A DNA stretch of 64,000 nt. Source: Methanolapillus ohkumae (GTDB taxonomy: Archaea > Halobacteriota > Methanosarcinia > Methanosarcinales > Methanosarcinaceae). The stretch covers positions 1,178,001-1,242,000 of the forward strand of contig NZ_CP131061.1 in NCBI RefSeq assembly GCF_032594355.1, read 5' to 3'. Made by a program: the position numbers and the translations under genes. Under the pieces are notes generated by a model. The model was not told where the DNA came from. It saw nothing but the letters and a program-made list of their open reading frames with translations, and did no database searches. Within the stretch, counting starts at the first letter, position 1. Each line of letters starts with the position of its first letter. This document shows, piece by piece, positions 27,409-36,249 of the stretch.

Positions 27409-28272
27409 ATGGTTCACAATTTGAAAGTGGAAGACGTCATGGTTAAAAATGTTGCCTGTGCAACGCTTCCGGGTTCTCGGGATGAGGTTTTGGCAATTTT
27501 AAAAGACAAGAAGGTGTCAGGAGTTCCGGTTTTAAAAGATAATAAAGTGGTCGGAATTGTTTCCCGAACCAATATTTTAAAAAACCCGGAAGAAGAACAA
27601 TTGGCCCTTTTGATGTCCCGAAATCCGGTCACCATTAAAACCGGCGAAAGCTTAAAAGAAGCCGCCCGCGTCCTTTACGAGAAAAACATTCGGCGTCTCC
27701 CTGTTGTCAGCGACGGCGGCAAATTGGAAGGACTCATCACCACCGCCGACGTTATCGGCGCCATTGCTGATTTAAATATCGAAACCCCGATTAAAAATTA
27801 TTTGTCCCCCAACGTATATGTTTTGTGGAACGAAACACCGCTTCCGGTTGTGTCCCTTCTCATGGACTTGGCGGATGTCAAAGCCTGTCCGATTGTGGAT
27901 TCCGGGCTCAATTTGGTAGGAATCATTTCCGACCGGGACGTTGTCGGCGCAAGTATTATTGAGGACCGGGTGGAAAAATCCGATATGTCCGCCGGAAACG
28001 ATGATGACAGTTGGACTTGGGAGTCCATGCGCGACACCATGAGCATTTATTACAGCGTGTCGAGTGTGAAGCTTCCGATGAATAAATTCGCAAAAGATAT
28101 CATGGTTTCCGACATGATTACCGCGACCAGTTTGGCCAGTGTTGATTCTTGCGCGAAGAAAATGAAAAGAAATAAAATCGACCAAATCCCCATCATTGAC
28201 GCGACCGGAAAATTAGAAGGTATGCTCCGAGACCGGGATTTGCTGCTTCCGCTGATTGAAATGAAAGATTAA
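27409..28272 (+). CDS. Four-CBS-domain protein
   Basis: This 287-residue cytoplasmic protein is made of four CBS motifs in two pairs. The typical closing segments are GIVSRTNIL, GLITTADVIG, GIISDRDVVG and GMLRDRDLLL. CBS pairs usually bind adenine nucleotides or S-adenosyl compounds and regulate partners. No enzymatic domain is attached. A ribosome-binding site (AAGGTG) supports the ATG at 27409 rather than the in-frame ATG 57 bases upstream. It is divergent from the pst operon; no partner is evident. Confidence 0.88.
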   Translation: MVHNLKVEDVMVKNVACATLPGSRDEVLAILKDKKVSGVPVLKDNKVVGIVSRTNILKNPEEEQLALLMSRNPVTIKTGESLKEAARVLYEKNIRRLPVVSDGGKLEGLITTADVIGAIADLNIETPIKNYLSPNVYVLWNETPLPVVSLLMDLADVKACPIVDSGLNLVGIISDRDVVGASIIEDRVEKSDMSAGNDDDSWTWESMRDTMSIYYSVSSVKLPMNKFAKDIMVSDMITATSLASVDSCAKKMKRNKIDQIPIIDATGKLEGMLRDRDLLLPLIEMKD

Positions 28273-28419
28273 TTGAATTGAAAAATGTGAATTCATTTTT
28301 CAATTTATTTTTTAATTCATTTTTCCGCAATTTTTTTTCGTCTCTTTCTATTTTATGGGTATAATGAGTGTCTTTATGAGTTGTTTTTATTTAAAGACCC
28401 GATTTTCAAAGGAAAAAAC

Positions 28420-29124
28420 ATGAAATCCTCCGACCTTCCTTTCATTTTTATCAATTCCGCCATGTCGGCCGACGGCAAACTTTCAACCAAAGAACGCAAA
28501 CAGGTGAAGATTTCCGGGCGCGCCGACTTTGAGCGGGTAGACACGCTTCGGGCCGCCTCCGACGGAATTATGGTCGGCATCGGAACCATGCTTTCCGACA
28601 ACCCAAGTTTGACCGTCAAATCCGAAGAGCGGCGCAAAGAACGTGTTTTGGAGGGAAAAGAAGAAAATCCGGTTCGGATTATTGTGGACAGTCATGCAAA
28701 AACACCGACAGATGCTGATATTTTTAAGAAAGGAAAAGGCAAAAAGATTATTGTGGTTTCCAAAGCCGCGCCGGCGGACAAAATGAATTCTCTGGAAAAG
28801 AATCCGGACACCAAAATTATTGTTGCCGACTCGAACGGCTTGGGGCGTGTCGACTTGGTTGAAATGGCGAAACTGCTCCGAAAAGAAGGCATTAAAGCAT
28901 TAATGGTGGAAGGCGGCGCGACGCTGAACGCCGGGATTTTGGCGGCCGGAATTGTGGATGAAATTTACACGTTTGTCGGAAATATCATTATCGGCGGAAA
29001 GAACGCGCCGACGTTTGCGGATGGCGCGGGTTTTTCGGAAAATGAATTGCTTCGGCTGGAACTGATTTCTTTTGAAAAAATCGAAGACGGGATTTTGTTG
29101 AAATGGAAAGTGAAGAATGAGTAA
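28420..29124 (+). CDS. 2,5-diamino-6-ribosylamino-4(3H)-pyrimidinone 5'-phosphate reductase
   Basis: This NADPH-dependent reductase of archaeal riboflavin/F420 precursor synthesis belongs to the RibD C-terminal family. The 234-residue form starts at an ATG preceded by AAAGGA. Seen motifs: INSAMSADGKLST (residues ~9-21), DGIMVGIGTMLSDNPSLTVK (substrate loop), NPVRIIVDSHAKTP and MVEGGATLNAGIL near residue 165. The length agrees with archaeal members. It ends about 30 bases before the convergent cbiC. Confidence 0.9.
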   Translation: MKSSDLPFIFINSAMSADGKLSTKERKQVKISGRADFERVDTLRAASDGIMVGIGTMLSDNPSLTVKSEERRKERVLEGKEENPVRIIVDSHAKTPTDADIFKKGKGKKIIVVSKAAPADKMNSLEKNPDTKIIVADSNGLGRVDLVEMAKLLRKEGIKALMVEGGATLNAGILAAGIVDEIYTFVGNIIIGGKNAPTFADGAGFSENELLRLELISFEKIEDGILLKWKVKNE

Positions 29125-29153
29125 AAGAGAGAAAAATGAAAAAATAAAAAAAA

Positions 29154-29876
29154 TCAATCTTTCGTCATCGATTGTTCATCATTCCAAATTTTGAAAAGCT
29201 CAACAACAACTGCCGCTGCAATCATAATTCCGCCTTTTGTTCCGCTTGATAAAATAAATGGCGTCTCTAATTTGTTATTTTCCAAAAATTCCTTGGATTG
29301 CTTTTGATTTTCAAAACCGGCGGGAAATCCTAAAATCAAAAACGGCTTGTTGCCTCGCTCCGCCAGCCGGCCGACCCCGAGAAGCGCAGAATCATCTTGG
29401 CCGATGACAACGATGGAATTTTTGATTTCGTTTTTCAACACCATAAACCCGGCGGCGGCCTTTGAAAGATTGTGTTTTTCAGAAAACTCTTTGGCTTTCG
29501 GATGGTCGGCCGCACAAATGACTTCCAGGTCAAACAAAAAGGCGGACGCCGATTTTTTCTCCCGCTCCTCCCGGATTTTGGAGAGAATCGCGTCTTTCAT
29601 CAGAGGCGTGTCGGTGTAAATTTTAGAATTATTTTTAAAGGCTTTTATGCCGGCCGCAATCGGATGCATGCGAAAAACAAGGCGGTCACGAAAATCCAAA
29701 TCTCCTGATTCCAAAATACACGCCAGCCGAATCTTATTTTCATTATTCACATCATGGATTTCCTCAAACTCCTCCGTTTTGACGGGAGGCTTGGGGGGCT
29801 CCGGCCGCTTTTGAAGCTGGTCATAAATTTCACTGATATTTAGGTCATACTCTTGTTTCTCATTTTGACCAGACAT
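29154..29876 (-). CDS. cbiC: CbiC, cobalt-precorrin-8 methylmutase
   Basis: CbiC moves a methyl group from C-11 to C-12 to form cobyrinate in cobalamin synthesis. The 240-residue protein starts at an ATG preceded by GGAGGAG. A ~55-residue N-terminal extension rich in Glu/Pro/Lys precedes the domain. The core shows the catalytic His in RMHPIAAGIKAF, FLILGFPAGFENQKQSKE and a C-terminal GTKGGIMIAAAVV motif. It is separated from other cob genes here. It fits the corrinoid demand of a methylotrophic methanogen and the Co/Ni importer at 347-3543. Confidence 0.92.
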   Translation of the reverse strand: MSGQNEKQEYDLNISEIYDQLQKRPEPPKPPVKTEEFEEIHDVNNENKIRLACILESGDLDFRDRLVFRMHPIAAGIKAFKNNSKIYTDTPLMKDAILSKIREEREKKSASAFLFDLEVICAADHPKAKEFSEKHNLSKAAAGFMVLKNEIKNSIVVIGQDDSALLGVGRLAERGNKPFLILGFPAGFENQKQSKEFLENNKLETPFILSSGTKGGIMIAAAVVVELFKIWNDEQSMTKD

Positions 29877-29942
29877 TTCTTCTCCTCCTGCTGAAAAATT
29901 TAAAATTTGATCCGATTGAATTTTTGGATAATTTTGTAGGTA

Positions 29943-30090
29943 CACTTTTAGATTTTGTACTTTTAGATTTTGTACTTTTAGATTTTGTACTTTTAGATTT
30001 TGTACTTTTAGATTTTGTACTTTTAGATTTACACTTTTAGATTTGTACTTTTAGATTTTACACTTTTAGATTTGTACTTTTAGATTTTGG
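29943..30090 (+). repeat. 15-bp tandem repeat upstream of cbiC
   Basis: ACTTTTAGATTTTGT recurs about six times and then degenerates to ACTTTTAGATTTACA variants. It lies just before the cbiC start, in the divergent 570-base gap to the synthase gene at 30451. No gene is visible in 30091-30450; it holds AT-rich DNA with TATA-like stretches. Confidence 0.88.
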
Positions 30091-30450
30091 ATTCTTAAAT
30101 TCTTCCAAATTATAAATACCGTTTGTTTTCTTAAAAAACAATGATCCATTCGTTTTTCCGGAGATTGTCAACCATAAAATAGAATGTAAACCGAAAAGGG
30201 GATTTGTAAACAGTAACATATTTGAATGAGAAGCGGCTTTAAGAATTTTCAATTATCTGATTTATAATTGCTCATTTTACAAAGGAAAAACTGCAAAAAA
30301 AGAAACGTTTCCAATATTTCATTATTTCGTTTTTGATATATTTAATGAAATGTTTTTTCTCTTTTTTGATCCGGATGATTTCAACGATTAAAAAAGATGC
30401 TGCACAAGGAACTGATTGTAAAAAAATAGAAATAAAATGGTGGAAACATT

Positions 30451-31722
30451 ATGACCCTTTATGAAAGTTATGAAGACATGCCCAAACTCAACAATTTGTC
30501 TCAAGATGAAATATTCATCAGCGATAGCACGATTCGCGACGGCAGCCAAATGCCGGGCATTGTCATGACCCGTGAATTTAAAGTCAATTGCTATGAATAT
30601 TTGCACAAAATCGGGATTGAAAAAGTGGAAGCGTTTGTCTTTAACAAACGAGAAATTGATGCCGTCAAAACCATGCTCGACATCGGATATGAATGTCCGG
30701 TTGTTACCGGCTGGGCGCGCGCGGTTCCGGCCGACATCGACAAAGTATTAGCGGTCGACGGTCTCTCGGAGACAGGAATTCTCATGTCAGTCTCCGACTC
30801 CCATATTTTTGCAAAAATGAGACTGGCCGGCCGAGAACAGGCGGAAGAAAAATACCTAAACGCCCTTCAATACGCCGTCGATCACGGCCTTAAGACCCGC
30901 GCCCATTTGGAAGACATGACCCGCGCCGACAACCCGGGATTTACCTATCCGCTTGTGAAAAAAATATTGGAAATCGATCCGGACTGCATTCTTCGGATTT
31001 GCGATACGGTCGGCTATGGCTTGCCATTTGAACAATTCAATGAGCCATACAGCATTCCGGAAATGGTCCGATCGCTTAAAAAATTAGGTGCCCGGCATAT
31101 TGAAACCCACGTCCATGACGATTACGGACTGGGCGCCGCAAACTCGCTGTCCGGATATTTGGCCGGCGCCGACTGGACCAGTGTCACGTTCCTTGGAATC
31201 GGCGAGCGGGCCGGAAATACGGGAATGGAAAAAATATTGCTGTTCCTTGCGGACCGTGTTGCCGGATTTAAAAAATATGACCTTTCCTGTTTGACCGAAT
31301 TTGCGCACTACATGGAAAAAAGCATCGGAATCAAACTTCCAAGCAACAAACCGGTGGTTGGACGAAATGTTTTCGCGCACGAATCCGGAATTCATGCCGC
31401 CGGCGTTTTGAAAAACCCGTTCATTTATGAAGCGTATCCGCCGGAACTTGTCGGCGGGGAACGGTTTGTACTTCTCGGCGACTCTTCCGGCCTGGACAGT
31501 GTGAAATTCAAAGTGGAAGAGGCGATGAAAGAAATTCTAAAGGCAAATATTACGCTTGAAAAAACGGACCCGAGGCTGAAAAAAATCCAAGCCGAAATTC
31601 AAAGCTTGTACGACAACGAGCTTCGGACGTCCTGCATTTCGGATGAAGAATTGGTTTATTATGTTGAAAAATACTTCCTCACCCGCCCGATTCGGGAAGA
31701 TGGGGAAGAGGAAATCGCATAA
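30451..31722 (+). CDS. Homocitrate/isopropylmalate-synthase family enzyme (possible Re-citrate synthase)
   Basis: This 423-residue acyltransferase of the HMGL-like TIM-barrel family condenses acetyl-CoA with a 2-oxoacid. DSTIRDGSQMPG (residues ~25-36) supplies the catalytic Arg-Asp. HVHDDYGLGAANSL contains the metal-binding His-x-His, with Asn nearby. GIGERAGNTGMEKI and HESGIHAAGVLK are further family motifs. There is no C-terminal leucine-type regulatory domain of full length, which argues against LeuA. Homocitrate synthase and Re-citrate synthase are both plausible; the motifs do not decide. GGTGG precedes the ATG. A strong terminator follows. Confidence 0.8.
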   Translation: MTLYESYEDMPKLNNLSQDEIFISDSTIRDGSQMPGIVMTREFKVNCYEYLHKIGIEKVEAFVFNKREIDAVKTMLDIGYECPVVTGWARAVPADIDKVLAVDGLSETGILMSVSDSHIFAKMRLAGREQAEEKYLNALQYAVDHGLKTRAHLEDMTRADNPGFTYPLVKKILEIDPDCILRICDTVGYGLPFEQFNEPYSIPEMVRSLKKLGARHIETHVHDDYGLGAANSLSGYLAGADWTSVTFLGIGERAGNTGMEKILLFLADRVAGFKKYDLSCLTEFAHYMEKSIGIKLPSNKPVVGRNVFAHESGIHAAGVLKNPFIYEAYPPELVGGERFVLLGDSSGLDSVKFKVEEAMKEILKANITLEKTDPRLKKIQAEIQSLYDNELRTSCISDEELVYYVEKYFLTRPIREDGEEEIA

Positions 31723-31828
31723 TTTCAGAAAATAAGATTAAAGAGATTTTATTTTTAAAACAGATTTAAAAATTTTAAATTTTTAAAAAAATTAAAAAAT
31801 CTAAATTAAAAACGTGCTTGAAGTATGT

Positions 31829-31867
31829 CTCAGCCGTGCGACGAACACGGCTGAGGTTCTTTTTTTG
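31829..31867 (+). terminator. Rho-independent-like terminator
   Basis: CTCAGCCGTG-CGACGAA-CACGGCTGAG is a perfect 10-bp stem followed by GTTCTTTTTTT. It lies about 107 bases after the synthase gene. Confidence 0.9.
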
Positions 31868-32432
31868 TGGTTTTTAGATACTTTACATTATGGATTCTCG
31901 TTTTTGAAACGGGCTACAGATTTTACAGTACGTTAGACGCCGCCGTTTCCATAAATCTCAAAAGATTTGAAGAAAAAAACGGCTTTTAAATCGAGACATT
32001 TTAGAAAGAGTTTGATAAAAAATGTCCGATTTAACAATCATTTATGTTTAAATAATATAAAAAACTATCTAAAATGAAAATAAATATAACCAGATAAGAT
32101 AATATAAATAAAATGCAAACCGATTTGTAAAAATAATAAAATTTAGAAAAAAGAAAAGGAATAATGGGCATCATAACAAAAATAAAAACAAGTAAATTTG
32201 AGCAATTATATAAAAATTGAAAAAAGCCGGAAAAAAAAGTAAAATAAAAACAATATCAATAGAAACGACAGAAACAAAAGAAGCGACAGAAACAAAAGAA
32301 GCGATAGAAACAAAGAAGCGATAAAACAACAAAAACAACAAAAACAACAGAATTAAATTAAAAATGACCGTTGGGATTTAAACTTTTTTGAAAAAAAACG
32401 ACTCAATAATTTTGTTGAAATCTTTAAAAAAT
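31868..32432. other. Gene-free AT-rich stretch
   Basis: No gene was recognised. GAAACAAAAGAAGCGACAGA-type repeats occur at about 32258-32320 (period 18). Family A copy 5 follows. Confidence 0.6.
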
Positions 32433-32464
32433 GAACGTCGTAACGCAACCACGCGTGCGCCCCG
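32433..32464 (+). repeat. Family A dispersed element, copy 5
   Basis: The core GAACGTCGTAACGCAACCAC plus GCGTGCGCCCC is preceded by TTTTTTGAAAAAAAACGACT and TTTTGTTGAAA. The same left arm occurs in copy 6, which argues for common descent of about 90 bases, not only of the core. Confidence 0.75.
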
Positions 32465-32496
32465 AAAAAAAAGTAAAAAATGAAAGATTGAATTGT

Positions 32497-32910
32497 TTAC
32501 TGTTGATTTAAAACAGCTTCAATCGATTGCATTTTTTGAACAAATGTGGTCAGTGAGGTATTCAAATCCTGAAGCATTTTTTCAAGTTTTCCTTTCCGTT
32601 CGTTGAGGAATTCCAAAGCCTCATCAACGTTTTTTTCGACATTTGCGCCGGAGCCGACATTGATAATAACCTTGGAGAAATTCTTGATTTCGGCATGAAC
32701 AAAACAGCCGGAACCGACCGGAATGATGGATTCAAAGGCGTCCTTAGACGCCGCTTCCTTTAAGCCGCTGATTGTCCGAACCGAACTCTCACAACCGGCC
32801 AAAGTGTTTCGAACCATATTCATTTGTTCCTGAACGGCTTCGGCATTCCGCTGAAATTCCTGGTACTGAGCAACCAGCTGGCGGGCCTGCTGTTCACTGA
32901 CCTGCGCCAT
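32497..32910 (-). CDS. pfdA: Prefoldin alpha subunit
   Basis: This 137-residue subunit of the archaeal prefoldin chaperone hands unfolded proteins to the thermosome. It shows two long coiled-coil helices at the ends (residues ~5-45 and ~95-135), around a beta-hairpin core containing IIPVGSGCFVHAEI and VIINVGSGANVEKNVDEAL. Its ATG lies two bases after the stop of the ribosomal LX gene, with GAGGTA as ribosome-binding site inside that gene. It is the last gene of the cluster. Confidence 0.95.
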   Translation of the reverse strand: MAQVSEQQARQLVAQYQEFQRNAEAVQEQMNMVRNTLAGCESSVRTISGLKEAASKDAFESIIPVGSGCFVHAEIKNFSKVIINVGSGANVEKNVDEALEFLNERKGKLEKMLQDLNTSLTTFVQKMQSIEAVLNQQ

Positions 32911-32912
32911 GA

Positions 32913-33089
32913 TTATACCTCTTCGACAGATGCGATTTTGATGGAACGTCTTTCAAGGTGGTGCTTGCTTCCGATGGTTGAATAAACCTTGTCAAGAGCA
33001 TTCTTTTCATTTTGGCTCTCCACGGTTTTTGTGAAGGGAAGCCAAAAAAACCCGGGTTTGTAGGTTCCTTTAATAACATAATTTGGCAT
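32913..33089 (-). CDS. Ribosomal protein L18Ae (LX)
   Basis: This short gene encodes 58 residues beginning MPNYVIKGTYKPGFFWLPF and ending RRSIKIASVEEV. It matches the archaeal 50S protein LX. The gene order IF6-LX-prefoldin alpha is the conserved archaeal arrangement. GGTGAT precedes the ATG. Confidence 0.95.
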   Translation of the reverse strand: MPNYVIKGTYKPGFFWLPFTKTVESQNEKNALDKVYSTIGSKHHLERRSIKIASVEEV

Positions 33090-33219
33090 TTGGTATCACC
33101 GATTTATTTGCTGATTATTTATTGTAAGCGATTCTACGTATTAAAACATAATAAAATAAAACATAATAAAATATTAAAACGAAATAAAACGAATTGGTTA
33201 ATTAAAACAAAAAATTTGT

Positions 33220-33873
33220 TCAAATAAAACCAAGAGCTGTTGAAATTCGTCCGAGTTCATATCCACTGGTTTCGGTTCCCGCCAAATATCCTTTCGAATT
33301 GGCTAAGATTCCCGACCCGACCATGCGCGATCCGAAATTGACACTGCCGATTGTCGGCGTAAATCCGAACAGGTCTTCCAAAACGGCCGCTTCCTCTTCG
33401 GAAATTCCCGGGCTGACCAAAAGGCCATTGTTTGTTACACAACCCGCCATTCCAACCGTTTTAATGCCTGCGATTGTACCCCGCCGGACATCAATTTTGA
33501 GCGATTTTGAAATAAATTCAATAACGTTGTCCGCGACTTCCGGGTGAACAAGCCCGGCCGTATCGTTGGCAAGCAAAAGATTGCCGACGGCATTTAATTT
33601 TCCGGGAAGGGAATAAACCGGCAAGCCGGTTCTCTTTTCAAGAACACGTGTGTCCGCCTTTCCGGGAATAATAAAACCGTTTGAATTTCCACGGCACATC
33701 GACCCGACCAAGATACTGTCGTTGACCAAACACGAATAAACGGAAACCTCAAGCCTCTTTTGAAGAGCGTCGATGACCTCCGGTCGCGTTCCGGTCGGAA
33801 CCAGACAAATATTTTCCGTACATGTGGAAAAAGCCCCGATGACAGGGGTATCCATAATGTTAATGGTTTGCAT
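33220..33873 (-). CDS. eif6: Translation initiation factor 6 (aIF6)
   Basis: aIF6 binds the 50S subunit and prevents premature joining with 30S. The 217-residue protein shows five similar alpha/beta repeats with pseudo-fivefold symmetry. Recognisable segments are VIGAFSTCTENICLVPTG, GNSNGFIIPG, NLLLANDTAGLVHPE and NNGLLVSPGISEEE. GAGAATT precedes the ATG. It lies between L31e and LX in the conserved cluster and ends with TGA. Confidence 0.95.
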   Translation of the reverse strand: MQTINIMDTPVIGAFSTCTENICLVPTGTRPEVIDALQKRLEVSVYSCLVNDSILVGSMCRGNSNGFIIPGKADTRVLEKRTGLPVYSLPGKLNAVGNLLLANDTAGLVHPEVADNVIEFISKSLKIDVRRGTIAGIKTVGMAGCVTNNGLLVSPGISEEEAAVLEDLFGFTPTIGSVNFGSRMVGSGILANSKGYLAGTETSGYELGRISTALGFI

Positions 33874-33990
33874 AAATTCTCTTTTCTCTAAATATTGATT
33901 CCAAAAAGAAAACCCGTTTCAAACATGAAAAATTGAAAAATCATAAACAGAAAGATAAATCATGAGAATAAACTCATGAAATCATTGTGT

Positions 33991-34266
33991 TTAAGAGTTT
34001 TCGGCAAGTTCAGCCTGGACTTCGCCGTCCGCATATTTTGCGGCCCGAACGCGAATGAAAGATGGCGGTTTTTGGTTGCCTCTTTCCCAGATGCGTTCAT
34101 TGATGGACTTGTCAATTTTCACTTTGGAGGGTTCTGCTTTCATGTGCTTTTCGAGATATTCCCGGATAATGGACATCGCTTTGTTCGCTCTTTTCCATTT
34201 GGGAACAACTTGGACTTCCCGAAGCGGGATCGTGTAAATTTGTTCTTTAACAATGTCTTCTGCCAT
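33991..34266 (-). CDS. Ribosomal protein L31e
   Basis: This 91-residue protein shows the family sequence: IYTIPLREVQVVPKWKRANKA, AMSIIREYLEKHMK and INERIWERGNQKPPSFIRVR. AAGTGAT lies about five bases before the ATG. It is followed by aIF6 on the same strand. Confidence 0.96.
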   Translation of the reverse strand: MAEDIVKEQIYTIPLREVQVVPKWKRANKAMSIIREYLEKHMKAEPSKVKIDKSINERIWERGNQKPPSFIRVRAAKYADGEVQAELAENS

Positions 34267-34380
34267 TTAAATCACTTTTGAAAATCTTTATTTTATACGG
34301 TTCTTACAAAAGATTGAAATGAATTGTTTTAAAATATTTTTAAAAATAATTTGAACTATTTTTAAAAACCATTTTAAAAA

Positions 34381-34536
34381 TTACTTCAATCTCATGCTGG
34401 ATCTTCTCCAGTGGCGTCTCTTCGGGTGTGAAGTCACGTTTCTTTTGGTCTTGATAATAACCCAGACCGGCACTCTCGCATTTTGGACGTGTGCCTTTGC
34501 TAATCTTTTCTTTTGTCCTTTCAAATTTTTACTCAT
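34381..34536 (-). CDS. Ribosomal protein L39e
   Basis: This 51-residue basic protein begins MSKNLKGQKKRLAKAH and ends RRHWRRSSMRLK, with the family-typical VPVWVIIKTKR centre. It lies between the PP-loop gene and L31e, as in other archaea. AGGTG overlaps the region six bases before the ATG. Confidence 0.96.
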   Translation of the reverse strand: MSKNLKGQKKRLAKAHVQNARVPVWVIIKTKRNVTSHPKRRHWRRSSMRLK

Positions 34537-34636
34537 GAAAAACACCTGAATTTTTGAGGTTTATTTCGTCATTATTGTAAATATTTAAACAATAAACCAC
34601 AACGCCGCGACTCATCTCTGAGAATTTATTTTCAAT

Positions 34637-35248
34637 TCATTCATTTCTGATTCTTGAAATGACGCGGGATTGCTTGTGGGATTTGGGAAACAATTTATGT
34701 GTCGCCTCTTCTCCAATATCTTGATACAAATATTCCCGAAGCTCAGCTTCGTAATCGCATTTTAAGAGGACAGCGCTTTCTTCTTCCGTTATGACCAAAT
34801 TGGATTCAATCATTTTGTTGATGGCCGCGCGCCCAAATCCCATGAGGGGGCTGCAATAGAGAACTTTGTTTTTATCTTCAAAGCTTTGAATTTCCGGCAA
34901 GGGAACGTGCGGAACACGGTCATCCCGGCGAAGTCCATCGGCAATCATGGACACCTCATCATTTTGAGCCAAAAGGGACAAAACTTGGCGGTGAACATAA
35001 TTAATGGCATTGTTGGGAAATCCGTCTGTTTTCGCTGTTTTTGCGGCCGTTTTTAAGATTTCGATATCCGGACAAAGAATCTGATGAGAAAATCCCAATT
35101 CTTTGGCAATATCCTCGGCAACCGGACCGGTTTTTAAGATTCCGAAATTGCAAGTCACCAATCGGACGTCAAAAAACGGCTCAAGAAGCAGGGCCGACAA
35201 AGAACTATCTTTTCCGCCGCTGAATAATACATGAGCTTTCGTTTTCAT
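34637..35248 (-). CDS. PP-loop ATPase (COG2117-type), probable tRNA/translation-linked ATP-pyrophosphatase
   Basis: This 203-residue protein has the N-terminal PP-loop FSGGKDSSLSA, which binds ATP and adenylates a substrate. GLRRDDRVPHVPLPEIQSFED and YCSPLMGFGRAAINKM are typical of the archaeal COG2117 group found in this ribosomal cluster. Its exact reaction is unknown to me; sometimes it is annotated as a tRNA thiolation-related subunit or 'alpha hydrolase'. GGTGAT supports the ATG at 35248; an alternative ATG is 24 bases upstream. Confidence 0.82.
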   Translation of the reverse strand: MKTKAHVLFSGGKDSSLSALLLEPFFDVRLVTCNFGILKTGPVAEDIAKELGFSHQILCPDIEILKTAAKTAKTDGFPNNAINYVHRQVLSLLAQNDEVSMIADGLRRDDRVPHVPLPEIQSFEDKNKVLYCSPLMGFGRAAINKMIESNLVITEEESAVLLKCDYEAELREYLYQDIGEEATHKLFPKSHKQSRVISRIRNE

Positions 35249-35357
35249 CGAGATCACCAATGATTTTTGCAAAATTTTACAAAACCTTGATTCATTGAAA
35301 TTTATTTGACTGAATTTGATTTTTGTTAATTGGATTGATTTTTATTGATTTTGTTTA

Positions 35358-35714
35358 TCAAACTCTTTTGATGGATGTTTCGCGCTTAGGAGGCTGTATT
35401 TGAGCCAGAAGTTGCTTTAACTGTTCATCATCAATCATGTTTTGAATACGGCCGCTTTGAACCAGCGAAATGAGTTGCATTTCCAGCTGTTCCACCAAGG
35501 CCGGGCGGGACATTCGAAGGGTGGTCAACCGTTCGCGGGCTTCGGGCGTTAAGATTTTTCTCAGAAGCTCTTGTTTTTTAGCTTCCATTTCCGCCCGGGC
35601 TTGCTCTTGTTGGTAAGCGGCTTGCGCCGGATTTACTTGCGCTTGCGCTTGCTGCTCTTGCATCTGCGCGAGTCTTCGCCGCCGAATTTCTTCAAGCTCG
35701 TTGTCCATGTTCAA
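35358..35714 (-). CDS. PDCD5-family DNA-binding protein
   Basis: This 118-residue protein has a long N-terminal charged helix rich in Gln/Glu/Arg (EEIRRRRLAQMQEQQAQAQ), then the PDCD5 core ILTPEARERLTTLRMSRP. The C-terminus reads ISLVQSGRIQNMIDDEQL, followed by a basic tail (KRETSIKRV). The archaeal homologs bind double-stranded DNA. AAGGAGT precedes the ATG. It follows S19e in the conserved cluster. Confidence 0.93.
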   Translation of the reverse strand: MNMDNELEEIRRRRLAQMQEQQAQAQVNPAQAAYQQEQARAEMEAKKQELLRKILTPEARERLTTLRMSRPALVEQLEMQLISLVQSGRIQNMIDDEQLKQLLAQIQPPKRETSIKRV

Positions 35715-35799
35715 AACTCCTTTTTTTAATTTTTAACAAATTAAAAGATTCATTCAACAAAATTAAACGAAAATTACAAACCGAGTTGCTTCGTGCTGT

Positions 35800-36249
35800 T
35801 TAGTATTTCTTAAGTCCGGGATACTTGTCAAGGAGTTCGCCTTTGAGTTCGTAAGCCGTGTTGTCCAAAAGGGACCGGCCCGGACCTGCTGCGATTCTTC
35901 CTTCCTTGGTGGTTTTGACGTATCCTGCGGCTTCGAGCTGTTGGAGGGCTTTTCGAATAATTGAGCCGCTTCCTTTGGCGCGCCGGCCGGTTTTGGATCC
36001 GCGGTCTTGTTTGCCGCCGTAAACGGAGCAAAGTCTTTCGACGCCGACGGGTCCGTCGGTATAAACGGTCCGAAGGATTGCGGCACACCGAATGAACCAC
36101 CAGTCATCTTGGACAGGCGGGAATTCTTTGTGAACGCCGGTTTTTACAAATTCTGCCCACTCGGGCGGGACGATTTTGTCATTTTCTTTCAATTTTTCCG
36201 CAACTTTCGCAATTAAATCCGCTGCGGGAACATCGTATGCAGTTGTCAT
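35800..36249 (-). CDS. Ribosomal protein S19e
   Basis: This 149-residue protein starts at an ATG preceded by AAGGAGAT. Family motifs are YDVPAADLIAKVAEKLK, WWFIRCAAILRTVYTDGPVGVERL and GSGSIIRKALQQLEAAGYV. It is the first gene of the seven-gene translation cluster. The 5' region upstream is a 700-base gap with a possible TATA box near 36810-36820. Confidence 0.96.
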   Translation of the reverse strand: MTTAYDVPAADLIAKVAEKLKENDKIVPPEWAEFVKTGVHKEFPPVQDDWWFIRCAAILRTVYTDGPVGVERLCSVYGGKQDRGSKTGRRAKGSGSIIRKALQQLEAAGYVKTTKEGRIAAGPGRSLLDNTAYELKGELLDKYPGLKKY

